A program made the translations under genes and the position numbers. Shown here in pieces: positions 40,905 through 51,129 of a DNA stretch of 64,000 nucleotides (positions within the stretch are counted from its first letter, which is position 1; every line of letters starts with the position of its first letter). Under the pieces are notes generated by a model. It was not told the DNA's origin and made no database searches. It saw only the letters and a list, made by a program, of their open reading frames with translations. This DNA is from Prostheceraeus crozeri (taxonomy: Eukaryota > Platyhelminthes > Polycladida > Euryleptidae). The stretch lies in the NCBI GenBank assembly GCA_907163375.1, contig CAJQUW010000947.1, positions 124,001-188,000 on the forward strand. The letters run 5' to 3'.

Positions 40905-41390
40905 GTCGTCAGAAGCTTTATCATGTCGTACAAAAGTTTTACTGCCACACAGGTTGATGTATAGTTAGAAAGTTTGATCATCAACGTTTTATTCGCAAGT
41001 CTAGTCAGAAACTTTATCATGTCGTACAAAAGTTTTATTGCAACACAGGTTGATGTATAGTTAGAAAGTTTGATCATCAACGTTTTATTTGTAAGTCTAG
41101 TCAGAAACTGTATCATGGTTTGCAAAGTTAGTGTAGTCAAGTAGTTTTACTGTGACACGCGTTTGTAAAAGTAAAGTTTGATCATTGACGTTGTATTCGT
41201 AAGTCGAGTCAGAAAGTGTATCATGGTTTGTAAAAGTTTTATTGCAACACAGGTTGATGTATAGTTAGAAAATTTGATCATGGCGTTTTATGAAACACAA
41301 GTGTTATGAAATGTAAGCGCTAGTGTAGTCAAATAATTTTACTACGACGCATGTTTGTGAAAGTAAAGTTTGATCATGACGTTGTATGAC
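40905..41390. repeat. About 95-bp tandem repeats
   Basis: Diverged copies of a unit with AGTCAGAAACTTTATCATG, ACACAGGTTGATGTATAGTT and AGAAAGTTTGATCAT. They lie between the zinc/coiled-coil gene and the next minus-strand gene. Confidence 0.8.
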
Positions 41391-41675
41391 TGACCGAACT
41401 CACCACAGCACTATAAAGTTTCAGAAGGTTTTACTGCACAGTTTAGATTGTCTTGTAACTTACTTTCACAGTGTTAGAAAGTTTTATTGGACACAGCTGC
41501 CAACTGTTTCCCTATTAGAAAATTCAAACTTCATGACTGTTAGATTAGCTTCATCAGGTTTACTAAAAGCAGTTTTCTACTGCAATGAGACTGCGAGTTT
41601 AGAATGTTATATGAAAACAGTGTTCACCACAGCGCTAGAAAGTTTAGCACAACACAAGTGTCATGAAAAAATACT

Positions 41676-42128
41676 TTATTTGGTCTTTGATTTAACATCA
41701 TTGAAACCCACTTTACTAATAACAATGACAATATGCTTTATTTTATTCAGAAGCAAATGATTGCCGTAACCATGAAAGTTGTCCATACGAGAAATAATCT
41801 TCCGCATATGTCGTGTATAAAACTCAGAAGCATCAGTAACATATTCTTGTCCATAGGAACGAAATTGAAAGTCAACACTTTCCGCTACTTCACCTTCTGG
41901 AAAATGAGTATAATTGACATGTGCAATTAAGTGAGCCTTGATGAGACTGTCTTTGAAATAAGATATCAACTCCGTAAATATTTTTCGTGTGTAGTCTAAA
42001 CATGCTTCCAATTCTGTCTCCTCCCTTTGAAACTCAAGGATGTAATCTTGTATTAAGCCTCCGAAGCTCTCTTGATGAAAACGAATCGTGCAATCATCAT
42101 GTTTCAATGTATTGACTTCAGGTGCCAT
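41676..42128 (-). CDS. Element 2 stand-alone polymerase-N-domain protein, copy a
   Basis: 150 residues from an ATG in good context (ACCATGG). The sequence follows the N-terminal domain of the element's own polymerase: FGGLIQDYILEF, then LIAHVNYTHFPEGEVAESVDFQFRS, FYTRHMRKI and a final KHIVIVIS strand. These correspond to the polymerase residues around YLTARFNKV, GEVESTVTIRI, WIERHATYL and VDIKIN. It is not truncated and has no internal stop. Two further paralogues lie at 50537-50959 and 57789-58211. It is transcribed divergently from the polymerase gene. The biochemical role is unknown; a terminal-protein or DNA-end role is a hypothesis. Confidence 0.75.
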   Translation of the reverse strand: MAPEVNTLKHDDCTIRFHQESFGGLIQDYILEFQREETELEACLDYTRKIFTELISYFKDSLIKAHLIAHVNYTHFPEGEVAESVDFQFRSYGQEYVTDASEFYTRHMRKIISRMDNFHGYGNHLLLNKIKHIVIVISKVGFNDVKSKTK

Positions 42129-42266
42129 GGTTGAGTCTATTGCTAAACATCATTTTGTTTAGGACGATTTCAATAGCGCGTTACAAATGTGCGTGCGCAC
42201 ATCGGGAACTCTAGCTCGTCTGTGATTGGACGAGAGGTCTGATCCATTCACTGCTTAGGAAAATCT

Positions 42267-42275
42267 TATAAAAGG
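42267..42275 (+). promoter_or_regulatory. TATA box of the polymerase gene
   Basis: TATAAAAGG, followed by a leader exon ending at 42315 (ACAAG-GTGAGT). A second leader exon fits 42569-42596, and the ATG exon starts at 42715. Confidence 0.75.
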
Positions 42276-42426
42276 CAGTGTATCAGCTCTGCTCTTCACA
42301 TTTATCCTTCACAAGGTGAGTGTCGGTGAGCTCCTGCTATCAGGTTGTTTTCATGTCGTCTCTTGCTATCTTGAGATTCGCTTCTGCTCATAAAACATAT
42401 CATCGCTGTAATACCTCCTTTACTCG

Positions 42427-42540
42427 AGCGTTCCTTCGGGACGGCGAGTACTGCCGTAGAGGGATTGCGTTGCACGGGTTGTTCGTCGTTTGTTAGACCG
42501 AAACCTCTGAGCCGTTACTCATGTTGGGCGTTCGACTTCA
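42427..42540 (+). other. Conserved non-coding block in the first intron of the polymerase gene
   Basis: It shares GTTCCTTCGGGACGGCG, TGCCGTAG, TTAGACCGAAACC and CTCATGTTGGGC with the minus strand of 330-480. It lies between leader exons. Possible splicing or transcription enhancer, or RNA structure. Confidence 0.6.
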
Positions 42541-42722
42541 TACTTAACGTGATGCTTTCTCTCGACAGGTCAGAGTACTTCAGCCATTCGACAAAGGTTA
42601 GTCTTTATGATATGGAGTAGAGTGAAATGTAATGCATTAGATGTCACTTCCATGATTGTTCCCATGAACAAAGTTGACTAGACAAATATAGCGACTTTTA
42701 TCTTTCCTTTTCAGTGATCGAA

Positions 42723-45700
42723 ATGTGCAAAGCTATCAATTCGTCTGCAAAGTCCGAAATGGAATTTATGAAAATCGAAAATTACTGCATTGCTGCCGAG
42801 ATGGAAAAGGCCACCATTGAGCAATGTAAGTTTTTGTGTGATGGAGTAAGGATGAGGTGCAGGTTGTGCTAATAAAACTCTTTAACTAACGCCATTACGT
42901 TTGCATGTGTGTTGAACGCAGGAATTAATTTTCATAAACCTCTAAATAACACCATGAGGGTAGGAATCTTGTCCTTATTAATTTTCAACGAAAATCAAGA
43001 CCCCTAACTTCTCCCCACTCCGTGATTTTCAAAACCGAAACTAACATTTCGAAAAATTCATTGTGATGTGTTTAGGGGAAATCTCTCACCACCCTCTCTT
43101 CTTCCGTTTCAGTGCATGAATGTATTCGAAATGGGGAACCCGTCCCTGAAGGAGCAATCGGGCAAGCTTACGAGCGGCTCGGAAAGTGTAAGTATCCTCA
43201 CCTATGAGAGTTGGAATGTCATGTTTTAGCACTTCTGTATTCGTATAGCTTGCTCTCCATCATTGTTGTCTCCGCAACCTCTAATCTCATCTCTTTTTCC
43301 TCTCTACAGATTTAGCCAAGAAGTAGAAGTGGGAAGAAGCCGCGAGGCGGAAATACCGCAAGGAATTTCCAGCCCTACCTTCCCACCCATCTACCTCCGC
43401 CCAAGGTGCGACCCCTCTCTCGAGCTCGGGCATTGTCATCGCTCCACCTCCACCGCCTGCTCCACTCCCTGCACCCGTCCCTGTTCCAGTCCCTGCTCCT
43501 CGTCACCACGTCCCTGGCTTTTCCTGTTCTTCGTGTCAGAAGACCTTTCCTGCAGAGTTTGTTCTTTCTTCACACACACTCTGTCACACTCATCCCACTG
43601 AGCTTTACACTGACAACAACGTCACTCTAAGGCTGAGCAAGTTTTCCCTTGAGAGGCTCGTTCGCGATTATCAGTTAGAAAGCTCTGAAGCTGTGCAGGA
43701 CATTCATCCTTTCTTGATGAATAATGTAGGCTTAATTCATCAAATGTTGGCGAGCTTAGATAGATTTTTGTACTCAAAGGCATGTTCTATCTCACTGCTC
43801 GTTTCAATAAGGTAGACAGTAGCACGGGAGAAGTAGAGTCCACTGTGACCATTAGGATAGCCTCCTGTGCTGCTGATCTCATAGGTGATGTAAACGAGTG
43901 GATAGAGAGACATGCGACCTATCTCGTCAGCAATTTAAATAAATTTAATGAAAAAGACAGCGGTCTGGTCTTTGATGGGATAGAGAAGGTAGACATTAAA
44001 ATTAATCTTTTAGAAAATTTACAAGGGAGCGGTTGTTTCACTCTCCCCAAAGCACTGGCTGACAAAAAAGCTGTCATCAATGTAGAGTGTCAGTCCCAGT
44101 GTTTCAAGTATGCCGTCCTCTCCATTCTTCACTACAATGATATAAGGGTACATCGTGAACGAATCAATGAGCTTAAGTTTGACGGGTTAGATGTCAACAC
44201 ATTAGATTTTAAAGGCATCACCCAATTTGAAAAATTGAATAACATTAACATTGTCATCCATCTCTGGGAAAAAGGTCTGAAGGGCGTTAGGTATAACAAC
44301 CGCCAAAGTAACTTCGACCGGGTTGTCAATCTCCTCCTAGTCTATAGCGACAACCACCCAGAATGGCATTACTGTGGCATTCCCAAAATTTCTAGATTGT
44401 ATCGCCACCAGCAAAGTTATGATGACAAACATTATTACTGTGATCGCTGCACACGGCGTTTCATATCAAAAGCATTTTTTGAAGAGCATTACGAGTGGTG
44501 CTCTCGGGGTAAACTGCAAATGGAAGTCATGCCCAAAGATAAATTTTATAGGTATGAGGAAAGCGGCAATGAGGTCAGTCCCATATGTACCATCTATGCG
44601 GACATTGAATGTTACATTGAACAAGACCTAAGTCATGAGCCAGCAGCCATTGCCTGCTATGAAGTCTGGCATCCATATTATAGGAATCAAAATAAAATGC
44701 ATGTGTGGCAAGGCGAGGAGTGCGTTGAAAACTTCCTCAACTTTTTAGATAGGAAAGCCCGTTTTCATCAACGCTATCCAACGGAGCTGACTAGGAAACC
44801 CATGTGCTTCACAGAAGCCGATAAAATCAAGTTTGATAGGACCACGGAATGTCCCCGCTGCTGTTCATCCTTTGATGATCAGCAACATAAGAAAGTGAGG
44901 GACCATTGCCATCTCAGTGGTAAATTTAGGTCTGCCTTATGCAGTAAATGCAATATGAAACTTAGGCTCAAACGGCGAACGCTCCCCGTCATCCTTCATA
45001 ACTACAAATGTTATGATGCTCAAATCATCATTCGCCATGGATTCGGTAAAATGAAATCCTGGTCATCCAAAGTGATTGCACAAAGTAAGGAAAAATTTAT
45101 GTGCATCACTGCTAAAGTCCAAGTCGATAAGACGAAGGAGGGGAAGCCTGTCTACTATGACATAAAGTTTCTAGACAGTTTCCAGTTCATGTCTTCTCCT
45201 TAGCCGCGTTGGCTAATAATTTAGAAACACTTCCCCTCACTCAACATTTAAAGAAAGACTATCCCAACGTAAGTGACAGTCTCATGCGACGGAAAGGGGT
45301 GTTTCCTTGTAGTTATTTTAGTTCAATGGATACATTGAAAGAAACATCCCTTCCGTCCATCGATAAATTTAAAAATGATTTGACGGGTGAGGACTGTTTG
45401 CTGGATGATTATAGGCATGCAGAGCAAGCATGGTTAGAATTTAGGTACCGCACGTTTGGTGAGTACATGCTTGCCTACTTAAAATTAGACGTCTATCTGT
45501 TGGCTGACGTGTTTGAGACTTTTAGGAAAGTCACATTAGAACAGGACGCCTTAGACCCCGTCCATTTTGGTAGTCTACCGGGTCTGTCCTATCAGTCAGC
45601 CTTCAAGATGACGAAAGAGAGCATTCATTTACTGCAAGATGCAGAAATGTACACGTTGTTTGAACGTGGTATTAGGGGTGGCTTGACATTTGTTAACAAA

Positions 45701-47000
45701 CATGTTGTCAACAGCACCCAAGACATAGGATCGACCACGCATTTAATGTACATAGACCAAAATAATTTGTATGGGAGTGCACTCTCCAAGCCTTTGCCAC
45801 AGTCTGACTTCCAATGGGTAGAGCCCCATGACATTGAGCACTTCTCCAATCCAGCACACATCATGGCACTTGGAGATGAGGCCGACATAGGTTATTTATT
45901 TGAAGTCGACCTCATCTATCCAGACTGCATTAAGAATAGGACCGTTGATTTTCCTCTCACACCCGAATCTGGCATAGTCAGTCCAGATATGTTCTCTCCC
46001 TAAGCAGTATGAGGAGGAAAATGACTTAAAGTATAAAGCCACTAGGAAGTTGTTGCTCACCCAATTGAACAAGCAGCATTACATCGTGCACTATTCCATC
46101 CTCAAATTCTATCTAGGTATGGGGATGCAACTTGATAAAGTCCATCGCGCTATCCAGTTTAGGCAGAAGCCCTTTCTAAAACCTTATATAGAATTTAATA
46201 GCAAGAAACGGGCTGAATCCAAGAATCCTTTCGAAAAGGACTTTAAATTTAAGAATAATGCCCTCTTTGGTAAAACTATAGACGATGTAAGAAAGCGCAT
46301 GGACTATCGCATCGTAACTGATCCGGAAGCGAGTATCAAGTTATGTCGCTCGCCGTTGTTTTGCCACCATGATGTCATTTCCGAAGACATCACTGGTTTT
46401 AAAATGTTAAAATCTAAACTAGAACTTTGTAAGCCCATTTATGTCGGTCGAGCTGTCTTGGATCACTCCAAGTTAGAAATGTATAAGTTATTTTACCACA
46501 CTTTTAAGACATGTCCACTTCTCCAACGTGTGGAATTAGTAGGAGGTGATACAGACAGCTTCTTCCTAGCTTTGACAACCACGAGCCAAGTCAAGCAGGA
46601 AGATATTTTAAAATATTTAGCACCCAAGTTTGATAGTTCCAACTATCCCACTGACCATCCGCTTTACTCTACCTCAAATAAAGCGATGCTTGGCTGCTTC
46701 AAGGATGAGTGTGCCGGAAAACAGATAGAGGAGATGATCTTGCTTCGCCCCAAGATGTACTCCATGAAGCTAAAATCCTCAGAGCTTTCTATAAAACGGG
46801 CGAAAGGCATCTCGAAGTCAATCGTTAGAAATATGACACATAGGGACTATCAAGATGCCTTAGATTCTCTTAAAATTAAAAAAGTAGAAATGACCATTTT
46901 AAAATCACAGTCGTATCAAGTCAGAACAACGACGTTTAGGAAACGAGGTCTCTCAGCTTGGGAAGACAAGCGATGCTGGATGAGTCCTAACCACTCACTA
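42723..47000 (+). pseudogene. polB: Element 2 protein-primed type B DNA polymerase, spliced and inactivated
   Basis: Coding exons are 42723-42825, 43113-43187 and from 43310; phases agree. Disruptions: TAG at 43324-43326, a frame change near 43780, another near 45195 and one back near 46000. After a Pro-rich stretch and a C2H2 finger (FSCSSCQKTF) come the N-domain and the CFKYAVL region. The exonuclease motifs are IYADIECYI (about 44600) and NYKCYDAQ (45000). Polymerase motifs are A DQNNLYGS (45760), B KNNALFGKT (46250) and C GGDTDSFF (46545). The C-terminal codons are interrupted by a MITE, beyond which the frame continues. It would replicate the linear element DNA by protein priming. Confidence 0.9.
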
Positions 47001-47467
47001 CACTAGACGAAATGACTTACTTAATCTTACTAAGGAAATCTTACAAGTTCTGACCAGAAAGTACCAGTCGTGCTAAGTCTTATTAGCAAATCTGATCAGA
47101 TCTGATAAGATCTTATTTGTGATTTTTAGAAATCTTTTGAGTAGAAAAAAGTCTTATATTTTGCGTTTTGTCTACACATATTCAGTGCACTGATGTTCCA
47201 GCAAGATCATTTAACAACTATAACCATTGATATCGTCTGATCTTCGCACTGAAATCGGACTTTAAGTTTAAAATTTCAGTTCACTTTTTTAATTTCAATT
47301 ATCAGCTGGTAAGATCTGAAAAGATCTTATTTTGCAAAATATAAGACTTAGTAAGTCTGGTGCTTTCTGGTCAGGAAATGTAAGATCTTACATAAAATAA
47401 GTTCTGATCAGACTTTGCAAGAATCTGATCAGACTTAATAAGACTTAGCAAGTCATTTCGCCTAGTG
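47001..47467. mobile_element. MITE inserted in the last codons of the polymerase gene
   Basis: 467 bp flanked by TA (46999-47000 and 47468-47469). Its inverted ends start CACTAG and share CGAAATGACTT; the interior is rich in AAGTCTTATTAG-like words. Its first bases, CACTAG, supply the TAG that now ends the polymerase frame. The original reading frame resumes right after the right TA. Confidence 0.9.
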
Positions 47468-48667
47468 TACCGTACGGCCATCCAGACAATCATCTACCTC
47501 CACCCAAGAGACAGAAACTTTCTCCTTCTCCGTCCGGCGATGTCTGATGATGAATGCTTCCTCTCTGTTGTGGTTGATGTTTTGCTTTTTCGCTCCATGG
47601 CGTTTTCTATGGGGTGTTGTGAGTGAGTGCCTTGTAACATGCGTCCAATTCCCGATCACTTCATATCATGACTTGCATATCAACTGGTTTTTCCTGACGT
47701 TGTTTTCTCCCTGTAGAGTTTCCGACACATCAGTGACTTTGTTTTCTCCCTGCATATCAGTGACTTTGTTTTCTCCCTGCATATCAGTGACTTTGTTTTC
47801 TCCGGTAATGTGAGCCATAAAGACTTTGTTTTCTGCTACCATCAGTATTAACTATGTGCGGTGCTATGAAAATCGGTTGTGATGATGAATAACATATCAT
47901 GCACATACTGTGTCGTTTTTCTTTTGACATAAAGATGGAAGTCTAACTCATTAGACAGAAGTAAAAATTTTAATCATTTTGTAAGATGGGTAGGGTTAGA
48001 AATAAAGTTGTTGACTGTAAGTTAGAATTAAAGTTATACCCATGTCGCTGTTTGTAAGATAGGTGAAATATAAAATGAAGTCAGAATCACTTCACTGTTT
48101 TTAAAGTTAGCAATAAAGTTGACGTTTGTAAAGTTAGAAATAAAGTTATCACCATGTCGCTGTTTGTAAGATAGGTGAAATATAAATGAAGTTAGAATCA
48201 CTTCATTGTTTGCAAAGTTAGAAATAGAGTTGATGATTGTAAAGTTTGAATTAATGTTAAAATCATTTCACTGTTTGTACAGTTTGTAAGATAGGTGAAA
48301 TATAAAATGAAGTCATAACTATTTCACTATTTGCAAGATAAGTGAAGTATAAAATAAAGTCAAAATCATGTTTGAAATTGTAAGTTAACATCCTCACCAA
48401 CGAATGTAACATCATGACAATTTCTTCGGCTTAGAAAACATTAACCACTTTGCTGACTCATGTCTATAAATACCTCTGACTCATGAAGGGCTAAGGCGTC
48501 AGTCATATGAATCTAATCAGTCTTGTTCAACCTTTTCACCGACATGTGTGTGGGCGTTATTTATCAGACAAAGCGATGGCGCCTCACGTCAGACAGCGGG
48601 ACCTTTTCACCGACAAGTGTGTGGACGATAGTTCATTGCGATGACTCATTCAAAACACATCATGTGA
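47468..48667. other. Intergenic, repeat-rich
   Basis: The first 75 bases or so continue the old polymerase C-terminal frame. Then come a 27-bp tandem repeat (TTTTCTCCCTGCATATCAGT plus GACTTTG, 47700-47825) and 60-120-bp repeats around GTAAGATAGGTGAAATATAA (47950-48380). A duplicated ACCTTTTCACCGACA stretch sits at 48533 and 48601. No gene is seen. Confidence 0.65.
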
Positions 48668-49207
48668 TTAACACGATTCTATTAACTGTGACTCATACAG
48701 ATAACGCATTAAAGATTTAACAATGTCAGCTACTTTACTGATATCACGTAAACCAGTCATGATACAATGTCCGTTGTGAAACACTGCAATATGTACAGGA
48801 TGCCACTTCCGAATCAGAGCAGCAGGAAAGAGTTCAGTTTCATAAAATATGCAATGATTACTGGTTTTAATGTTGGCTAGATTCACTAACATCTTCAATT
48901 GAACAGACACTACTATATTCTTCAATGTCAGGGGACTGAGGCGCAGATGAGGCATGAGTGTTCGCATTTTCTTGACGACTTCGTAACACATGGACTGCAT
49001 CACGAAATGAGAAAGGTTTCCTAGGACTTGGATTTTGCCGCAGCGAAAGATTTGAAGATTTCGACCGTTGCTCATGCGAATGACCAACATTTGCGGACGA
49101 CCGCGATGATAGACTGAATCGAGTAGATGGGTATGCAACTGTTCTAAATCGATGTCTCTTCTGAGATTCATTTCGCGCATGGCGTTGATGATGCGGATGG
49201 GGAGCAT
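48668..49207 (-). CDS. Element 2 TATA-binding-protein-like protein
   Basis: 179 residues, the size of a TBP core, with two TBP repeats. Repeat 1 (about 3-85) has LVIRMSNGRNLQIFRCGKIQVLG, matching the strand-GK-x-x-x-G pattern. Repeat 2 (95-179) has LKNIVVSVQL, FYETELFPAA at 121-130 and VFHNGHCIMTG at 142-152, close to the YEPELFP and IFxSGKxxxTG signatures. Of the four Phe that TBP inserts into DNA, three are kept (Phe54, Phe127, Phe143); the first is lost. TBP bends TATA DNA to start transcription. The gene has its own TATAAAAG at 49243-49250. The overlapping upstream frame is described separately. No stop or frameshift. Confidence 0.88.
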   Translation of the reverse strand: MLPIRIINAMREMNLRRDIDLEQLHTHLLDSVYHRGRPQMLVIRMSNGRNLQIFRCGKIQVLGNLSHFVMQSMCYEVVKKMRTLMPHLRLSPLTLKNIVVSVQLKMLVNLANIKTSNHCIFYETELFPAALIRKWHPVHIAVFHNGHCIMTGLRDISKVADIVKSLMRYLYESQLIESC

Positions 49208-49565
49208 GACTCACAAATGACATGAGGGTGGTGTGAACTTCCCTTTTATACTTTTCCCATGAGGGTTTTGGAATCACAATGTAGCAGTAATCATTATGTA
49301 GAATCATCTCTTGAATGCGAATAAATACAATGTCGTCTCCTACGTTAATGACACGACAAGACTTGGATAGGATTGCGCGATGCAACCTTCGTAGATGAAA
49401 GCGTTCTAGAGTTATCTGAAGTTGACGTTTCGTATCATGAAATGTAACACATTGACTTTTCCATGATACATGGAGCCATGCTGATAATTTCCACATGATT
49501 AAAACTTGAGTGAAGAAGGGTATGCCTAAGAAAGAAGGAGAGAGAGTCATGTTCATGTGTGGCAT
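49208..49565 (-). CDS. Element 2 unidentified frame upstream of the TBP-like gene
   Basis: A frame opens at ATG 49565 (MPHMNMTLSPSFLG) and stays open to 48867, overlapping the TBP-like gene by 340 bp in another frame. The first 120 residues (to about 49208) look protein-like, with RFHLRRLHRAILSKS and YCYIVIPKPSWEKY. The overlapping part is Ser/Arg/His-rich and is probably a shadow of the TBP-like gene. Either this is a separate gene ending in the overlap, or a frameshift has detached an N-terminal extension. I recognise no domain. Confidence 0.4.
49243..49250 (-). promoter_or_regulatory. TATA box of the TBP-like gene
   Basis: TATAAAAG on the minus strand, about 36 bases upstream of the ATG at 49207. 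The spacing would place the transcription start just before the ATG. Confidence 0.75.
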
Positions 49566-49654
49566 GGTGAGTGTACATTTTCTTTCTTGATACGGTGGCC
49601 GTTAGGCCGTGGTCTCATAAAGACCGGTGGCGCGTTCTCATTGTGAGGAGAGTG

Positions 49655-50228
49655 TTACTGTAGTTGATCATCATCAACATTGACATCATTTTTAAAGGTG
49701 ATGGAGACAAGATAGGGATTCAACGTAAACAACCTTCCGTCCCTGCGCGGACCCATGTAGATGGTTTGAATTTTAATTTCGAAGGAGTAGAATCCTTTTC
49801 CCAAAATGGGGTGTGGTTTGCAATTGAGTAAGCCGAATTCGCTACCCTCCTTTTCATGGATGATGAGACATGTATCGTCTTTCCATGATGGGAATTTGTG
49901 ACCGCTTCCCATTGTGTCGAACAATTTCCTTGGGAATGGTGAGATTTTCTTTCAGGAATGTTTCAAGAGTATTGAATTGTAACCGTGTCCAATAGTCTAA
50001 CGACACACACACGGCCAGTCCATACTTTGTTGACATAATCTTTAGATAATCTATCCGTTGACTTGGAGTTTTTATGGTTACGGCTTCTCCATGATGAGTT
50101 ATCTTTTGATTGAAAGCATTTTTACCCGATGCTAAAGTAAGGGAGTTCAGTGTACCCAGTGCGAGAGCAGAGGAGTTGATGGCTTCGAGCAACTGCATGG
50201 TTAGCGCAAGGACGGAAATGATTGCCAT
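49655..50228 (-). pseudogene. Element 2 unknown protein family Q, copy 2, frameshifted
   Basis: Two overlapping frames (from 50228 to 49854, then 49924 to 49655) together parallel copy 1 at 56497-57206. Shared features are VSLDYWTRLQFNTLETFLKE against SIPIDNWLRQQLDILEDFVRQ, and FYSFEIKIQTIYMGPRRDG against LYSFYIEVLAVYVGPHQSDG. The frame change is near 49900. The most upstream ATG in the frame lies before the TATA box, so I start at 50228 or a later ATG. The Gly-x-Tyr-x-Phe then YxGP pattern reminds me of an uncharacterised Maverick protein; function unknown. Confidence 0.6.
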
Positions 50229-50242
50229 GCGCTCAGTCGTCC

Positions 50243-50250
50243 GTTTTATA
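50243..50250 (-). promoter_or_regulatory. TATA box of family Q copy 2
   Basis: TATAAAAC on the minus strand, only 15 bases before the ATG at 50228. The functional start codon may therefore be a later one. Confidence 0.6.
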
Positions 50251-50536
50251 AGCAGACCTAGCTCCAATCACATGCGTTTCCATTTCCTCGTTTTCCCTGT
50301 CTTTGTTATGTGACAAAGAGTTATCACACGTGAACTTTTGACTGAGTGGGTGGAAACCTTCCCTCTTACAAAGTCGTTCTATTCTTCAAAAAGACTTGAG
50401 TGACACACCCTTCTAGTGAACAAAGACGCATTCATTTATCTAACAAAGAGCCTGATAGTAATGCACAAAGCGCAATGACTCATGTTGCTCTATACACGAT
50501 TACAAAATACTCAGTGAAAAGAAAACTTTATTGCAT

Positions 50537-50959
50537 CTACACAATGTGTCGCGCATCAAACAAAGTCGTGGATGTAAACACACTCAGTTGAATCATGATA
50601 TGTTTAACAACGTACGCATTTCCTTCCAACGTCTCTGCTATTCTCTCCATAATTTTCTCCATATGACGACCATAAAATTGATCACTAAGAGTAATCCATT
50701 CTGTGCAAAAAGATCCAAAACGAAGTGGTTTTTGTAAATCTTTCAACTCTATATAAGCAACGAGTCTACCCTTTACATCTTGAGGTTGTAAACTCTCCAT
50801 CAATCTTTTGAAGAGAAGAAGGCTTTCAGTGAGCACTACTTTCATATCATTCATCTTCATTTTAAATGTAAGTTTCCAATCTTGTAAAAATCCATCGAAT
50901 CCTTGTTGATCAAGTGTCAAATGACACATGTGGTTACTTAAGGTACGATGCGCCATCAT
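50537..50959 (-). CDS. Element 2 stand-alone polymerase-N-domain protein, copy b
   Basis: 140 residues from the first of two adjacent ATG codons. It aligns along its whole length with the copies at 41676-42128 and 57789-58211: FDGFLQDWKLTF, LMESLQPQDVKGRLVAYIEL, FGSFCTEWI, FYGRHMEKIMERI and a final KHIMIQLSV strand. No internal stop. It precedes family Q copy 2 on the same strand, the same neighbour order as copy c and family Q copy 1, pointing to a duplicated gene block. Confidence 0.75.
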   Translation of the reverse strand: MMAHRTLSNHMCHLTLDQQGFDGFLQDWKLTFKMKMNDMKVVLTESLLLFKRLMESLQPQDVKGRLVAYIELKDLQKPLRFGSFCTEWITLSDQFYGRHMEKIMERIAETLEGNAYVVKHIMIQLSVFTSTTLFDARHIV

Positions 50960-51129
50960 AAACGTTGTAACTATAGATTTCACATTGCGTCAATGACTTC
51001 CACTATGAATAAAACAGAAATAACAATCATGTTCCACTGTAAGTTTATTCAACACCAGACAAAATTGACAAGTACAGAATACACTTCATAAAATGATCAT
51101 CACTCATTCACAAGGAGTAAAAACATGTT

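Noticed and set aside
43263-43630. Two overlapping + frames rich in Pro, Ser and His
   Set aside because: They are alternative frames of the polymerase Pro-rich region and C2H2 finger. The true frame follows from exon phase.
47547-47813. Plus-strand frame with repeated TLFSPC
   Set aside because: Translation of the 27-bp tandem repeat near 47700-47825.
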